Below, in pieces: positions 43,336 to 52,268 of a stretch of DNA of 64,000 nucleotides (the stretch's first letter is position 1; each line of letters opens with the position of its first letter). Under the pieces are notes generated by a model, which was not told where the DNA came from, ran no database searches, and saw nothing but the letters and a program-made list of their open reading frames with translations. The position numbers and the translations under genes were made by a program. Origin of the DNA: Laterigemmans sp052161645 (GTDB lineage: Bacteria; Planctomycetota; Planctomycetia; Pirellulales; Pirellulaceae). The stretch is from the NCBI GenBank assembly GCA_052161645.1, contig CP197414.1; one strand, written 5' to 3'.

Positions 43336-44940
43336 TTACCTTGCCAGGTGCTTTTGACAGAACTCCAACTGGAGCTCCAGCCACGTCTTGCCTTTTTCCA
43401 CGGTGGGAAGCTTGTTGCGTCCTCCGCCGAATGCAACGCACGGGATGCCCAGTTCCTGGGCTTTGTCTCGCAACATGATCGCTGCCCGCGGCGGGTGAAT
43501 TCGATCGCTGGGTTTGGCATCCGAGTAGATGAAGATCGGAGCTTCGCCTTTGTCCATGAATCGCAAAGCGAATTCCTCGGTCCCTCTCGGTTGCATGATG
43601 CTAATCACGACGGCGGGGCGTGAACTTTGTCGGCTGATCACGTCGCTGGCCGACGGATCCGCGAAGTTGTCGTGGTAGGCCAGGAACTCGCTGATCAGAG
43701 CTCCGGCTGATACGCCGCCGCAGCACAGTCTGTGCGTGTCAATGTTCCAATCCGTCGCTTTTGAGCGGACAAACTGCACTGCCCGTGCGCAGTGACGAGC
43801 GATTTCAAGGTGGTCGATGTCGTCGCTAAGAAAGGGATAGTTGCAGGACACGACAGCGTAACCTGCGTTCCGGTACGCCTGGAGCATGGAGCGTCGGTTC
43901 TTTTCCAACTGGCTTTTATCGCCATCTCGAAATCCGCCGGGGTGAAACCAGATCAGAACCGGGGCAGGCTCGTCGCTCGTCGCGTCGCTTCGTTGGGCAG
44001 GCCAGAAGTCGAGTACGTTTCGTTCGTGCTTCGTGTCGTACGCGATGTCACATTGTGGTGCAGCGTCGTCGGAGACCTTGCTGAAGAACTTCCAGATCAC
44101 CTCCGCGACTTCGTTTCCCAACTCGCGCTTGCCAGGAACTTTGTGCCCAAAATTCTTGATCTTATAGTGCCATACCTCGTTTCCGTTGACTCCATCTTTG
44201 TAATGGTGTGCTTTCGTTTGGTCAGAAATTTGGATGACATCTTCGGTGCTGGTTTGGTTGAGTTTGCGCCAGAACTCCATTATTGCATCCTGATCTGGCG
44301 CGCCGCCCCATCCGCCATTCTTCGACATGCTGCCATTGTAAGGCACGATTTCATCATCCAAACCCGAGATTTGCAAAATCGGTACAGGTCGCATCACATC
44401 ACGATGTTCCCAGTTATGGCCACTCATGGTGCCAATCACCGACGCGGCGGCTTTGAATACATCTGGTTTCTCTGCGACCAGCGTGTAACTCATGAAACCG
44501 CCGTTGGAAACTCCGCAAACAAAGGTTCTGCTTTTGTTGAGCGAGTGCTTTTTGTGCAGGTCAGAGGCGAGTGCCGAGAGGAAGCCAATGTCGTCAGTCT
44601 TGCTGATCTTCAGTCGAGCGTTCCAGTGAGGGATCCCTTCTCGGTCCTCAGCCCCTTGCGGATAACAGACGGCAAATCCGTTGTCATCGGCCAGACGATT
44701 CATGACAGGATCCACGTAATCCCTGGCGTCGCCGTGATACCCATGGAGCACGAATACCAGAGGCGAATTATCCTGGAGCTGCTGAGGGACGTGGAGCAGA
44801 TACTTTCGCTTCACGTTGTTGTGCATGAACTCGATGAACTGTCCGACATCAGGCTGCTCAGCGAGCAGATTCGTGCCTGCCCACGGCATCACGAAAAGAA
44901 GGGCGATCAGGTATGCACTGGCAGTGTTACGTTTTGTCAT
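43336..44940 (-). CDS. Secreted two-domain esterase (PHB-depolymerase-like plus alpha/beta hydrolase)
   Basis: 534 residues with signal peptide (to about LLAEQ). Domain 1 (about 30-290) is a polyhydroxybutyrate depolymerase/feruloyl-esterase-like hydrolase: oxyanion HGYHG, nucleophile GVSNGG (Ser145), Asp in GLDDEIVPY, His in FGHKVPG. Domain 2 (about 295-534) is a BD-FAE/carboxylesterase-type hydrolase: HPGG (333-336), GVSAG (Ser411). Two complete nucleophile elbows in one chain suggest attack on two ester bonds of one complex substrate. Last gene of the BlaI-BlaR operon by strand and spacing (103 bp with a repeat). Confidence 0.85.
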   Translation of the reverse strand: MTKRNTASAYLIALLFVMPWAGTNLLAEQPDVGQFIEFMHNNVKRKYLLHVPQQLQDNSPLVFVLHGYHGDARDYVDPVMNRLADDNGFAVCYPQGAEDREGIPHWNARLKISKTDDIGFLSALASDLHKKHSLNKSRTFVCGVSNGGFMSYTLVAEKPDVFKAAASVIGTMSGHNWEHRDVMRPVPILQISGLDDEIVPYNGSMSKNGGWGGAPDQDAIMEFWRKLNQTSTEDVIQISDQTKAHHYKDGVNGNEVWHYKIKNFGHKVPGKRELGNEVAEVIWKFFSKVSDDAAPQCDIAYDTKHERNVLDFWPAQRSDATSDEPAPVLIWFHPGGFRDGDKSQLEKNRRSMLQAYRNAGYAVVSCNYPFLSDDIDHLEIARHCARAVQFVRSKATDWNIDTHRLCCGGVSAGALISEFLAYHDNFADPSASDVISRQSSRPAVVISIMQPRGTEEFALRFMDKGEAPIFIYSDAKPSDRIHPPRAAIMLRDKAQELGIPCVAFGGGRNKLPTVEKGKTWLELQLEFCQKHLAR

Positions 44941-44949
44941 TTTTTCTTC

Positions 44950-45047
44950 GTGAGCGGCATGGCACTAGCCGCCGATTTGTTGACAGATTTGTTGCATGGT
45001 CTGTTTGTTGATTGCACGGGACCGGTGGCTAGCGCCAGACCGCTCAC
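44950..45047. repeat. Imperfect inverted-repeat element (CTAGCGCC type)
   Basis: Terminal arms GTGAGCGG (44950-44957) and CCGCTCAC (45040-45047), with inner arms GGCACTAGCC and GGCTAGCGCC. The right end covers the stop codon of the DUF1552 gene. A sister element lies inside the coding region at 48983-49071. Confidence 0.7.
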
Positions 45048-46384
45048 AGTGACAACGGCGAACGACTTTCGGCGAACTGTTCCAAAGGTAAGCCCAGGTG
45101 TTGGAGCATCGCAAGGTGAAGGTCGGACATCGACGTATCCTTTCGATCACCAAGTCGCCGACCTTGTTTGATCGTGCTCCCGCCACCGGCCAACAGCACG
45201 GGGAGATCTTTCTCCCCATGCTCGTGTCCATCGGAAATGCTTGATCCGTAAACGATCATCGTCTGGTCGAGCAACGATCCATGCTGGTCCTTGATTGCTT
45301 GCAAACGTCCAAGCAGATACGCGACCTGTTCTGTATGCCACGCGTTAACGCGGTCATACATTGTCCGCTTTTCGTCACGAGTCGACCACGACGTCATCCC
45401 ATCGTCGTCTTCCGTTTTGCCGCTGATGTCTTTCCAGTGAGACAACGCATGCCATGTTCCGTTGACTCCATCAATAAAGTTGAAGTAACGATTGCTCTGC
45501 CCATGATCCATCATGAACGTACAGACTCGGGTGGCATCGGCCCAAAAAGCGAGAGCGATCATGTCCATCATGGTCCGCATGTACTCGCCGTGATCATCGG
45601 GGATGCCGCCGCTTGGGCGAACAAGTGACTCCAGCAGACCGGGCGTTTGACTGGCCCGCAGTTTTTGCTGTTCCGCGAAGGCGATTCGTTTTTCGATGGC
45701 GTGGATGGAATCCAGGTATTCGTCGAGCTTTCTTTGATCGTCCGAACTGACGCGGCGCTTCAAGCGTCTGGCATCTTCCAGCACAAGATCGGTGACGCTG
45801 CGACTGCCCAGGCCTGATTCACCCGCACGAAACATTCGGTCGAAGACGGCTCGCGGTTCGATGTCTCGCGGAGCAGGCGTGGCGGCATCCACCCAGGAAA
45901 TCGTATTTCGTGGCAGACTGCTTGTAAAAATCCCTTCGCCGCGTGACGACAGTTCGAGCGACGGCAGCAGAGTCTGATTTTGAAAGTGGCGTGCGGCGAT
46001 CTGATCGACGGAGGCTCCGCCCGCGTCAAGTTTTTCTCCGTCGAAGGAACCACCCGTAAGCCACGTCGCAGTGCCAGCAACATGGCCGTTTCCGCGAGGC
46101 GTCCACATGTTGCGGAACACCGTCAGATTATCACGATAGGGCTCAAGGGATGCCATCGAGCGATTCAGTTTTAGCAACCTCCCACGATCATCCACCTCCT
46201 CCGGTTGCCAACCTCCTTGGGAGACACCGTTCGGAATGTACAGATAGGCGAGTCGCATCAGCGGCCGCTGCTGTTCCCCTGCTCGAAGGTTGGTGCCTGA
46301 CATCACATCGAGGAGTGGAAGCGACACCCCAGCGCCAAGGCCCCGAAGCATCGTCCGTCGAGAGATATGCCATTTTTTTGTCAT
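45044..46384 (-). CDS. DUF1552 protein with Tat-type signal
   Basis: 446 residues. N-terminal ISRRTMLRGLGAGVSLPLLD is a twin-arginine-type export signal. The body matches DUF1552 (RLAYLYIPNGV, ATWLTGG, DHGQSNRYF, GSSISDGHEHGEKDLPVLLAGGG), a family related to alkaline-phosphatase-like DUF1501 proteins and found almost always beside DUF1587/1592/1588/1585 cytochrome genes in planctomycetes and verrucomicrobia. Its reaction is unknown. It starts 20 bp after the cytochrome-fusion gene, so both are translated from one transcript. The C-terminus overlaps a dispersed repeat, which may have altered the last residues. Confidence 0.92.
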   Translation of the reverse strand: MTKKWHISRRTMLRGLGAGVSLPLLDVMSGTNLRAGEQQRPLMRLAYLYIPNGVSQGGWQPEEVDDRGRLLKLNRSMASLEPYRDNLTVFRNMWTPRGNGHVAGTATWLTGGSFDGEKLDAGGASVDQIAARHFQNQTLLPSLELSSRGEGIFTSSLPRNTISWVDAATPAPRDIEPRAVFDRMFRAGESGLGSRSVTDLVLEDARRLKRRVSSDDQRKLDEYLDSIHAIEKRIAFAEQQKLRASQTPGLLESLVRPSGGIPDDHGEYMRTMMDMIALAFWADATRVCTFMMDHGQSNRYFNFIDGVNGTWHALSHWKDISGKTEDDDGMTSWSTRDEKRTMYDRVNAWHTEQVAYLLGRLQAIKDQHGSLLDQTMIVYGSSISDGHEHGEKDLPVLLAGGGSTIKQGRRLGDRKDTSMSDLHLAMLQHLGLPLEQFAESRSPLSL

Positions 46385-46404
46385 TGAATTTCCTGGCTTG
46401 TCAA

Positions 46405-49400
46405 TTACAGTTGCTTCTTTTGAAACGAATCACTTCGAATAATCGCGTGGATCAAGGTTTGCAACTTGCGGCCGTCTGCTGCCAGCTCCGTCGTTAATTC
46501 CCGCACGGTCGCTTCATCGTAGTATTCTAATTGCCTTCCGAGTGCGTACGCCAGCATCTTGCGAATCAACTGTTCTGCCAGGTCACTGCTGCGCTCGCTC
46601 ACCAACGTGCTCGACAGCCCCATAAGACCACGAAATGAAGTTCCGTCCGGGAGCTGGCCGACGGAATCCACGGGCCTGCCACGTTGCTCCGGTCGATATC
46701 TGCCGAACCACTCGAACTCTTCCAGTGCGAATCCCAGAGGATCGATCTGGCTATGGCATGCGTAACAATTCGGATTGGTGCGGTGTAATTCCAGCTTCTG
46801 TCTTTGTGAGAGACGTTCGTTTTCGGCAACACGCTCACTGAACTCGCTGGCGCTGGGCGGCGGTGGAGGCGGTGGCGTGCCGAGCAGCGTCGTAAGAATC
46901 CAGTTGCCACGCATGACAGGGCTTGTGCGACCTGGCAGCGACGTCGTGGCTAGGATGCTGCCATGACCGAGAACTCCCCGCCGTGGCGTTTCACGCACGC
47001 TCACTTCTCGCAGCTCGGAACCGCTCACACCTTCGATACCGTAGTGGTTTGCGAGTTCTTCGTTGACGAACGTGAAATCGGCGTCCAGTAGCCTGTCGAT
47101 CGAGGCGTTTTGCTGCACTAGCGAATGGAACAGCAGTGCCGATTCGCTTTTCATCGCTGCCACCAAAGTGTCCGTGGCCCAGGGATTGTCGATTTGATCT
47201 CGCTGGACACGATCCAGCTCCGCAAACCCCAGCCACTGAGCCGCGAACAAACTGCCAAGCGATTCCGACTTGGAGTCCCTTAACATGCGTTCGATTTGCT
47301 GTGCGAGCACGGTCGGTTCATGCAATCGGCCAGAGCGTGCCAACTCGAACAGTTCGTCATCCGGCATCGACGCCCAAAGGAAATACGACAAACGGCTGGC
47401 CAGTTCCCAGTCGGAAACGCGAACCGCTTTCGATTGTGAGCGGCTCGGCGTCAGCCGCAGGTTCTGTTGCGGCGCGTCACCCGCGGCTGGCGCCGTCGGC
47501 TCAGTCGACAATTCAGGCGCCGTTTCAGAACGAATCAGGAAGTTGGGCGATATCAGGATCACCTGCAGAACTTCACGAATTGCGACCTCTGGCGAATCGC
47601 CCTGGCCACGGCGATGTCGATAGTGGGTCATCAGGGAATCGACTTCATCCTTCTCAAGCGGTCGGCGATAGGCCCGCCCTGCAAATTGGACAACAGCTCT
47701 TTGTGCTGCGTCTTCGTCCTCAAAATTCGACACGCCCTCAAATAGTCGCTTCAGTGCCGCTTTCTGTTCGATCGCCGTCGGCTCAAGGGGCCATGCTGCC
47801 TGCACGATCGACTCGGCAGCACCAACGTATCGCTCCAGAGTCACCGGCTGAATGAAGAGACTGTTCGCGCTGTTTTCGAAACCGCTTGATGCCGTCAGGT
47901 CCGTTGGAAAGCGATCGGCCGGCCGAAGGTCAATTCCAACCAGATCCCGCACAGTGTTGTTGTATTCGTCGTGGGTTAGTCGCTTGGCGGGTACGACTCC
48001 TGCCCGTCTCACAGTTGTGTAGTCAAAGTTTTCAATTCGATCAGTCAGCCAACCAATCATTGCACGTCGATCGGCGTCCGATGGTTGTTCGGCATCGGTG
48101 GGTGGCATAGATCGTACTTTAAGCTGTTCGATGACGTTGACCCAGTGAGTTCGATTGATCACCAGTGGCTGTTGCGCCACAAGCTGCTCAAGATTAAGAT
48201 CGCCACTTGCGTTCCCGGAATCGTGACAATCGAAGCATGCGGTTTTTAGACGTGGCAGGATTTCAGAGGCGAAATCGAGTTTCGCTGCATCGCTGATCTC
48301 GACGTTTGTCAATTGAATTGATGACGGAAGATTGAGTGCCGCATTGTTCGGCTTCTTCTGCTCGTCGCGACCGTCGGCACCGATTTCCCCCAGCTCCGTT
48401 TCCAGCTCGCGAATTTTTTCCTCGTCGCTTTCCTCGCGAGCTTCGAGGAGTTCGAAGCGAAGTTGCAGGATTTCACGCCGACGCTCAAACGCTCGCTCCA
48501 TCTGTTCGAACTCGCCTTCAAGTTCCTCGGCCGCTTCTTCGTCCTCTTCGATCCACACTTCAGTGAATCTCTCTGCCAGACGATTTCCGGCGTCGAGCAT
48601 CTTGAGCAGTGAGTCCGCTTCGACAGCCAGCTCGTTCTGCTCCGGCGGAAATTCAAACGCGAGTTCTTCGAGACCCATCCGCCGTTCCAGAATTTCCAGC
48701 CGGATGTTCGTAACCTCCATCCGTGATTCGGTTTCGTGCAGCATCTTTTCGAGGCGTTGGATCTGCTGCTCATCGTCCTCCGCGTCATCGATTCCTTTCT
48801 CTGCCGCCTCGATTGTCACATGCAACTTCTTGAGTTCGCGCAGCAACTTGAGTTGTTCATCCATGAGATCACCAAGCCGTTTGAATCGCCGGTGTTCTCG
48901 TTTTGTTTCCTTGATTCGTTCATTGAGTTCTCGGGTTTCCTCGTTAACTTCCTCTTTAGCTGCATCTTCCGCGAGCGACACTGTGAGCGGCACGGCGCTA
49001 GTCGCTGGTTCATCCGGATCGGGTTCGTTCTCTTCTGCTTTGTTAGCGGCGGGGGACCGGTGGCTAGCGCCATTCAGTCTACCCTTATCGAGAAACTCCA
49101 GCAGCAGTTTTTCGCTGATGCCGTGTGTGGCGCCGTGCCCTTCATTGATCACTTTGTAATGAACGACGTCGCCATCCAGATAGCTGAAGACTTCGGCGTT
49201 CTCGATGGTCCTGGTTGGTCGTGATAGCTGTTCTCCCTCGTAACCCATTTGGCGAGCCCACAAGAACGTCGACTCTTCGGCGTCAACGAACGCCAGCTTG
49301 CCGTCTTTGGCTGGAATCACGTTCGAAGGACCGCCGTGATAGGGAACCAGCCTGTCTTTCACGCCTGAGATATTCAGCAGTCGCTTGCCTTTTGCAGGGC

Positions 49401-49989
49401 TGGCTACGTTGCGGTAGTTGTTATCATCGCCCTTCGCCTTGAAATGCTTACCGTCGTATTGCCACACGTTGAGCTGGCTGACGCCACTGATGTAACTGCG
49501 GATGTTGGGTAACCTGCTTTCAATCGCCAGTTGGTTCACCAGCGCCGCACCGTTGGATGCACCCATGATCGTGAAGTTGTTGGGATCCACATTTTCGAAT
49601 GTGGCCAGCTTCAGCACGATTGATTCGATGAAGCGAAGATCGTCTGCTTTGGAACGCTCCGAAACAATATTCCAGCTCTCGCGATAGCCCTGGGGAAACA
49701 CCAGGATGTAACGCGAAGCGATCTTCCCGCGCCCGCGAATAAACCCACGCATCGCTTCCGGCGCGTTGCCGCCATTGCCGTGAAGGAAAACCAGGACGGG
49801 AAGTTTCCGCTGCTTGTCCTGAGCATCCGGGACACGGACATGGTAGGGCCGCTCAAACGACTCCTCCTGTGACCACGACTGGGTGACGTGGTATTCACCG
49901 GACTTCAGGGTTTCGCGTTTCGGATCTTGCTGCGCGTGCGCCGTTTGCGCAGCCAACAACGTCGTGATGCAAGCGAGCCACTTCACCAT
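46405..49989 (-). CDS. PHB-depolymerase-like hydrolase fused to planctomycete cytochrome (DUF1587/1595/1592/1588/1585)
   Basis: 1194 residues. Signal peptide (to about AHAQ); alpha/beta hydrolase (about 40-305; LPVLVFLHGNGG, Ser145 in GASNG, His in EGHGATHG); repeat-derived linker (305-345); acidic coiled coil (about 345-545); then the planctomycete domains: heme motif CFDCH (585-589), DUF1587 (about 665-730), DUF1595 (760-820), DUF1592 (855-985), DUF1588 with a polyproline stretch (1003-1100) and a second heme motif CYACH (1075-1079), DUF1585 (1120-1190). The DUF1587-1585 set is usually a stand-alone periplasmic protein; the added hydrolase links ester cleavage to redox. Starts 2 bp after the BlaR1 gene. 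Confidence 0.9.
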   Translation of the reverse strand: MVKWLACITTLLAAQTAHAQQDPKRETLKSGEYHVTQSWSQEESFERPYHVRVPDAQDKQRKLPVLVFLHGNGGNAPEAMRGFIRGRGKIASRYILVFPQGYRESWNIVSERSKADDLRFIESIVLKLATFENVDPNNFTIMGASNGAALVNQLAIESRLPNIRSYISGVSQLNVWQYDGKHFKAKGDDNNYRNVASPAKGKRLLNISGVKDRLVPYHGGPSNVIPAKDGKLAFVDAEESTFLWARQMGYEGEQLSRPTRTIENAEVFSYLDGDVVHYKVINEGHGATHGISEKLLLEFLDKGRLNGASHRSPAANKAEENEPDPDEPATSAVPLTVSLAEDAAKEEVNEETRELNERIKETKREHRRFKRLGDLMDEQLKLLRELKKLHVTIEAAEKGIDDAEDDEQQIQRLEKMLHETESRMEVTNIRLEILERRMGLEELAFEFPPEQNELAVEADSLLKMLDAGNRLAERFTEVWIEEDEEAAEELEGEFEQMERAFERRREILQLRFELLEAREESDEEKIRELETELGEIGADGRDEQKKPNNAALNLPSSIQLTNVEISDAAKLDFASEILPRLKTACFDCHDSGNASGDLNLEQLVAQQPLVINRTHWVNVIEQLKVRSMPPTDAEQPSDADRRAMIGWLTDRIENFDYTTVRRAGVVPAKRLTHDEYNNTVRDLVGIDLRPADRFPTDLTASSGFENSANSLFIQPVTLERYVGAAESIVQAAWPLEPTAIEQKAALKRLFEGVSNFEDEDAAQRAVVQFAGRAYRRPLEKDEVDSLMTHYRHRRGQGDSPEVAIREVLQVILISPNFLIRSETAPELSTEPTAPAAGDAPQQNLRLTPSRSQSKAVRVSDWELASRLSYFLWASMPDDELFELARSGRLHEPTVLAQQIERMLRDSKSESLGSLFAAQWLGFAELDRVQRDQIDNPWATDTLVAAMKSESALLFHSLVQQNASIDRLLDADFTFVNEELANHYGIEGVSGSELREVSVRETPRRGVLGHGSILATTSLPGRTSPVMRGNWILTTLLGTPPPPPPPSASEFSERVAENERLSQRQKLELHRTNPNCYACHSQIDPLGFALEEFEWFGRYRPEQRGRPVDSVGQLPDGTSFRGLMGLSSTLVSERSSDLAEQLIRKMLAYALGRQLEYYDEATVRELTTELAADGRKLQTLIHAIIRSDSFQKKQL
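48983..49071. repeat. CTAGCGCC-type inverted-repeat element inside a coding region
   Basis: Arms GGCGCTAG (48994-49001) and CTAGCGCC (49064-49071), plus GTGAGCGG at the left end and GGGACCGGTGGCTAGCGCC at the right, shared with 44950-45047. It is in frame and encodes the linker of the hydrolase-cytochrome fusion. Confidence 0.7.
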
Positions 49990-49991
49990 TT

Positions 49992-51611
49992 TTATTCCTC
50001 TTCCTCATCGTCGTGACGTTCCTTTTCGAACATCTCCCGTCGCAGATCAATCAGTTTTTCCTCCGCTTCTTCTTCGGAGATCTTTCCGGCTTCGTGAGCC
50101 TCCTTGATTTGGCGAGCTGCTTGCTCATAGCGACGCTTCTTCGCCTCCAGTTCGCGTCTTTCGGCGCTCCTGTGGCGATCCTGCTCGAACATCTCACGTC
50201 GAACGGCGATCAGCTTCTCCTCGCCTTCCTCCTCAGTAAGCTTGCCAGCTTCGATGGCTGTTTTGATCTCTTTCATGTACAGCATGTAGCGTTGTTTCTT
50301 TGCTTCGATTTCGCCGAGCTCTCGGTCGTTCTGTAGGCCCGCTTCGAACATCTCACGCCGAACAGCGGCGAGCTTCATTTCAGCTTCTTCTTCAGTAAGC
50401 TTGCCTGCTTCGGCGGCTTCCTTAATGTCGTTCATAAACCTTTGATATCGTTCTTTTCTCGCTCCCACCTCGCGGTCCCCAGCGGAAGAGCTCCGCAGTG
50501 CCTCCATCATCAGGTTTGCCTGCTCCAGGGAAAGTTCACCAGCCTCGACCGCACCTTCCAGGCGACGCTCGACGGCTTCGAAGTCCTGGGCGTAAACAAA
50601 TCCCAATGGAAACAAACACATTGCCATGGCCATCACGGCTGTTCGCAGAGCGGCAGGCGCGGTCCAGGTTTTTTCACTCATCATCACTTTTAACCTTCTC
50701 TCAAAACTTCCGCCGCTGTTAATTGCACTGGCCATAACCGGCGGACGGATCTCCGGCGAGGTCAACAGTTCTGCCATGTTCAGCAAAGAGTTCGCGTATT
50801 GATTCACTTCAGATTTCGAGGTTTGCAGCACGAGCTGGTCGCAAGCCATCTCTTCAGAACTTCTTAGTTGTTGGCGAGCCCACCACATGATCGGATTCCA
50901 CCAGAATGTGACGAGAGCGAGCCACTCCAGCCAGCGGAACCAGTGGTCGCGCCGCTTAATGTGAGCCATCTCGTGAGTGATGATCAAACGAAGATCTTCC
51001 TGATCCAGCTCCTGCGTTGCCCGCGACGAAACGACGATGATGCCGCGCCCCGCCATCCACCAGACAAACGGTGCCACGTTGGCGGAAGTCACAAGGATGT
51101 TGGGAGCCTTTCGCAAACCGAATTGACGAGAAACGCTTGATGCCAGTCCCCGACTGAGTTCCGGATGCACACGCGCGGTCGCCACTAGCAACCAATGGAA
51201 TTGAAGAATACGAACAGCAGAAACAGCAAACAGGATCGCGCTCACCACCATCCAAACGACGAGGCTAAGCCGAGCGGCAGAACGATTCGCACCTGTCGTA
51301 GCGGAAGTCGTCAAGTCATTCGGTGACCTGTCGACACTGCCGAAATTCTTGTCGCGTATTGCGCCGGGGCCGACATCGTAATTTGTGACCAGGCCAGCAC
51401 TGGCCGGGATATTGGAGCCTGCGACGCTTGGGACGATCAGGGCAGGAATGGCCACGATCGGAGGCGTCACCAATTTGATCAGCACGACAGCCCAAAGGAG
51501 ATTCATTAGCCCGGGCGAAGCAATTTTCCGCTGCACCATCCATGCGATGGCTGCCAGGATCGTGGACACCAGGAGGTTACTGAGCGTCGCTGCGACAAGA
51601 TAATCAACCAC
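49992..51611 (-). CDS. BlaR1/MecR1-like M56 membrane metalloprotease with C-terminal repeats
   Basis: 539 residues. Four membrane helices (about 5-27, 35-60, 112-132, 320-341) and the M56 zinc-protease site HEMAH (213-217) with EE at 253-254 as likely third ligand. After the last helix, in place of the penicillin-sensor domain of BlaR1, there are four imperfect repeats of about 40-50 residues (345-375 degenerate, 390-425, 440-477, 492-530) with core AGKLTEEEAE-KL-AVRREMFE, ending in an acidic tail. The family cleaves or triggers cleavage of BlaI-type repressors after ligand sensing. Overlaps the blaI-like gene by 8 bp. The repeats are probably the sensor part or a protein-binding part. Confidence 0.88.
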   Translation of the reverse strand: MVDYLVAATLSNLLVSTILAAIAWMVQRKIASPGLMNLLWAVVLIKLVTPPIVAIPALIVPSVAGSNIPASAGLVTNYDVGPGAIRDKNFGSVDRSPNDLTTSATTGANRSAARLSLVVWMVVSAILFAVSAVRILQFHWLLVATARVHPELSRGLASSVSRQFGLRKAPNILVTSANVAPFVWWMAGRGIIVVSSRATQELDQEDLRLIITHEMAHIKRRDHWFRWLEWLALVTFWWNPIMWWARQQLRSSEEMACDQLVLQTSKSEVNQYANSLLNMAELLTSPEIRPPVMASAINSGGSFERRLKVMMSEKTWTAPAALRTAVMAMAMCLFPLGFVYAQDFEAVERRLEGAVEAGELSLEQANLMMEALRSSSAGDREVGARKERYQRFMNDIKEAAEAGKLTEEEAEMKLAAVRREMFEAGLQNDRELGEIEAKKQRYMLYMKEIKTAIEAGKLTEEEGEEKLIAVRREMFEQDRHRSAERRELEAKKRRYEQAARQIKEAHEAGKISEEEAEEKLIDLRREMFEKERHDDEEEE

Positions 51612-51984
51612 GTTTTTGGGCCTCCTCCAACACCTTTCGCAGGCGCCGAATCTCGGCCTTATCGAGTTTATCGGTCTCCAGCAAATGAGTCAGAAGCGGC
51701 GCGATGGAACCACCCGTCAGTTTCTCTGCCAACGATTCCAGTTGCCGTCCACCGTAGGCTTCGCGGCTTAAAGTTGGCGAAAACAACTGCACCCCCAAAC
51801 TGCGGTCACGACTGACAAAGCCTTTCTCTTCAAGGCTCTGTAAAAGTCGCTGCACCGTCCCATGCTGTGACTTTTCTGAGTCGTCATAGAGCCGTTCACG
51901 AATCTGCCGTGCGGTCAGCGGGTTCGTTTCCCAAAGCAACTCCATCAGTGAGATTTCCGCGTTGGTAAGTCGCTGAATTGCCAT
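51604..51984 (-). CDS. BlaI/MecI/CopY-type transcriptional repressor
   Basis: 126 residues: winged helix LTNAEISLMELLWETNPLTA, RQIRERL and HGTVQRLLQSLEEKGFVSRD, followed by a dimerisation helix region. BlaI-type repressors bind dyad operators as dimers and are removed by proteolysis driven by the partner BlaR1 protease, here encoded immediately downstream with overlap. It is the first gene of the minus-strand operon blaI-blaR-hydrolase/cytochrome-DUF1552-esterase and has a dyad just upstream. A control over esterase/cytochrome genes rather than beta-lactamase is indicated by gene order. Confidence 0.93.
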   Translation of the reverse strand: MAIQRLTNAEISLMELLWETNPLTARQIRERLYDDSEKSQHGTVQRLLQSLEEKGFVSRDRSLGVQLFSPTLSREAYGGRQLESLAEKLTGGSIAPLLTHLLETDKLDKAEIRRLRKVLEEAQKRG

Positions 51985-52020
51985 TAAAACTCCTTTGCAG
52001 CCATCGGATACGTCGTCGCA

Positions 52021-52046
52021 CCGTAAATATACGGCATGTTGCCGTA
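52021..52046. promoter_or_regulatory. Candidate BlaI-type operator
   Basis: Nested dyads CCGTA-AATA-TACGG (52021-52034) and TACGGCA-TGT-TGCCGTA (52030-52046), sharing the central half-site. They lie 37-62 bp upstream of the repressor ATG. Dyad form and place suit autoregulation; the sequence differs from the classic TACA/TGTA operator. Confidence 0.6.
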
Positions 52047-52268
52047 TCCTGCAAGGCAGAGGAAATGTCCGCTCAGAGAAGAAAAGGTACGGAGAAGAAA
52101 AGGTACGCGGACTCCTTTTTTTGGATTTTGGAGAGTTGTTTTATTGCACCGGTGGCCGACACCGGGTGATCTCGGTTGGCAGTTCAATGGGTTTAGGCAC
52201 TCTGTACACGCTGGTTCAGCAACGCAATCTCGGAAGCTTGGTTTCTCGTAGCCTTCTCGCAGTGTTGA

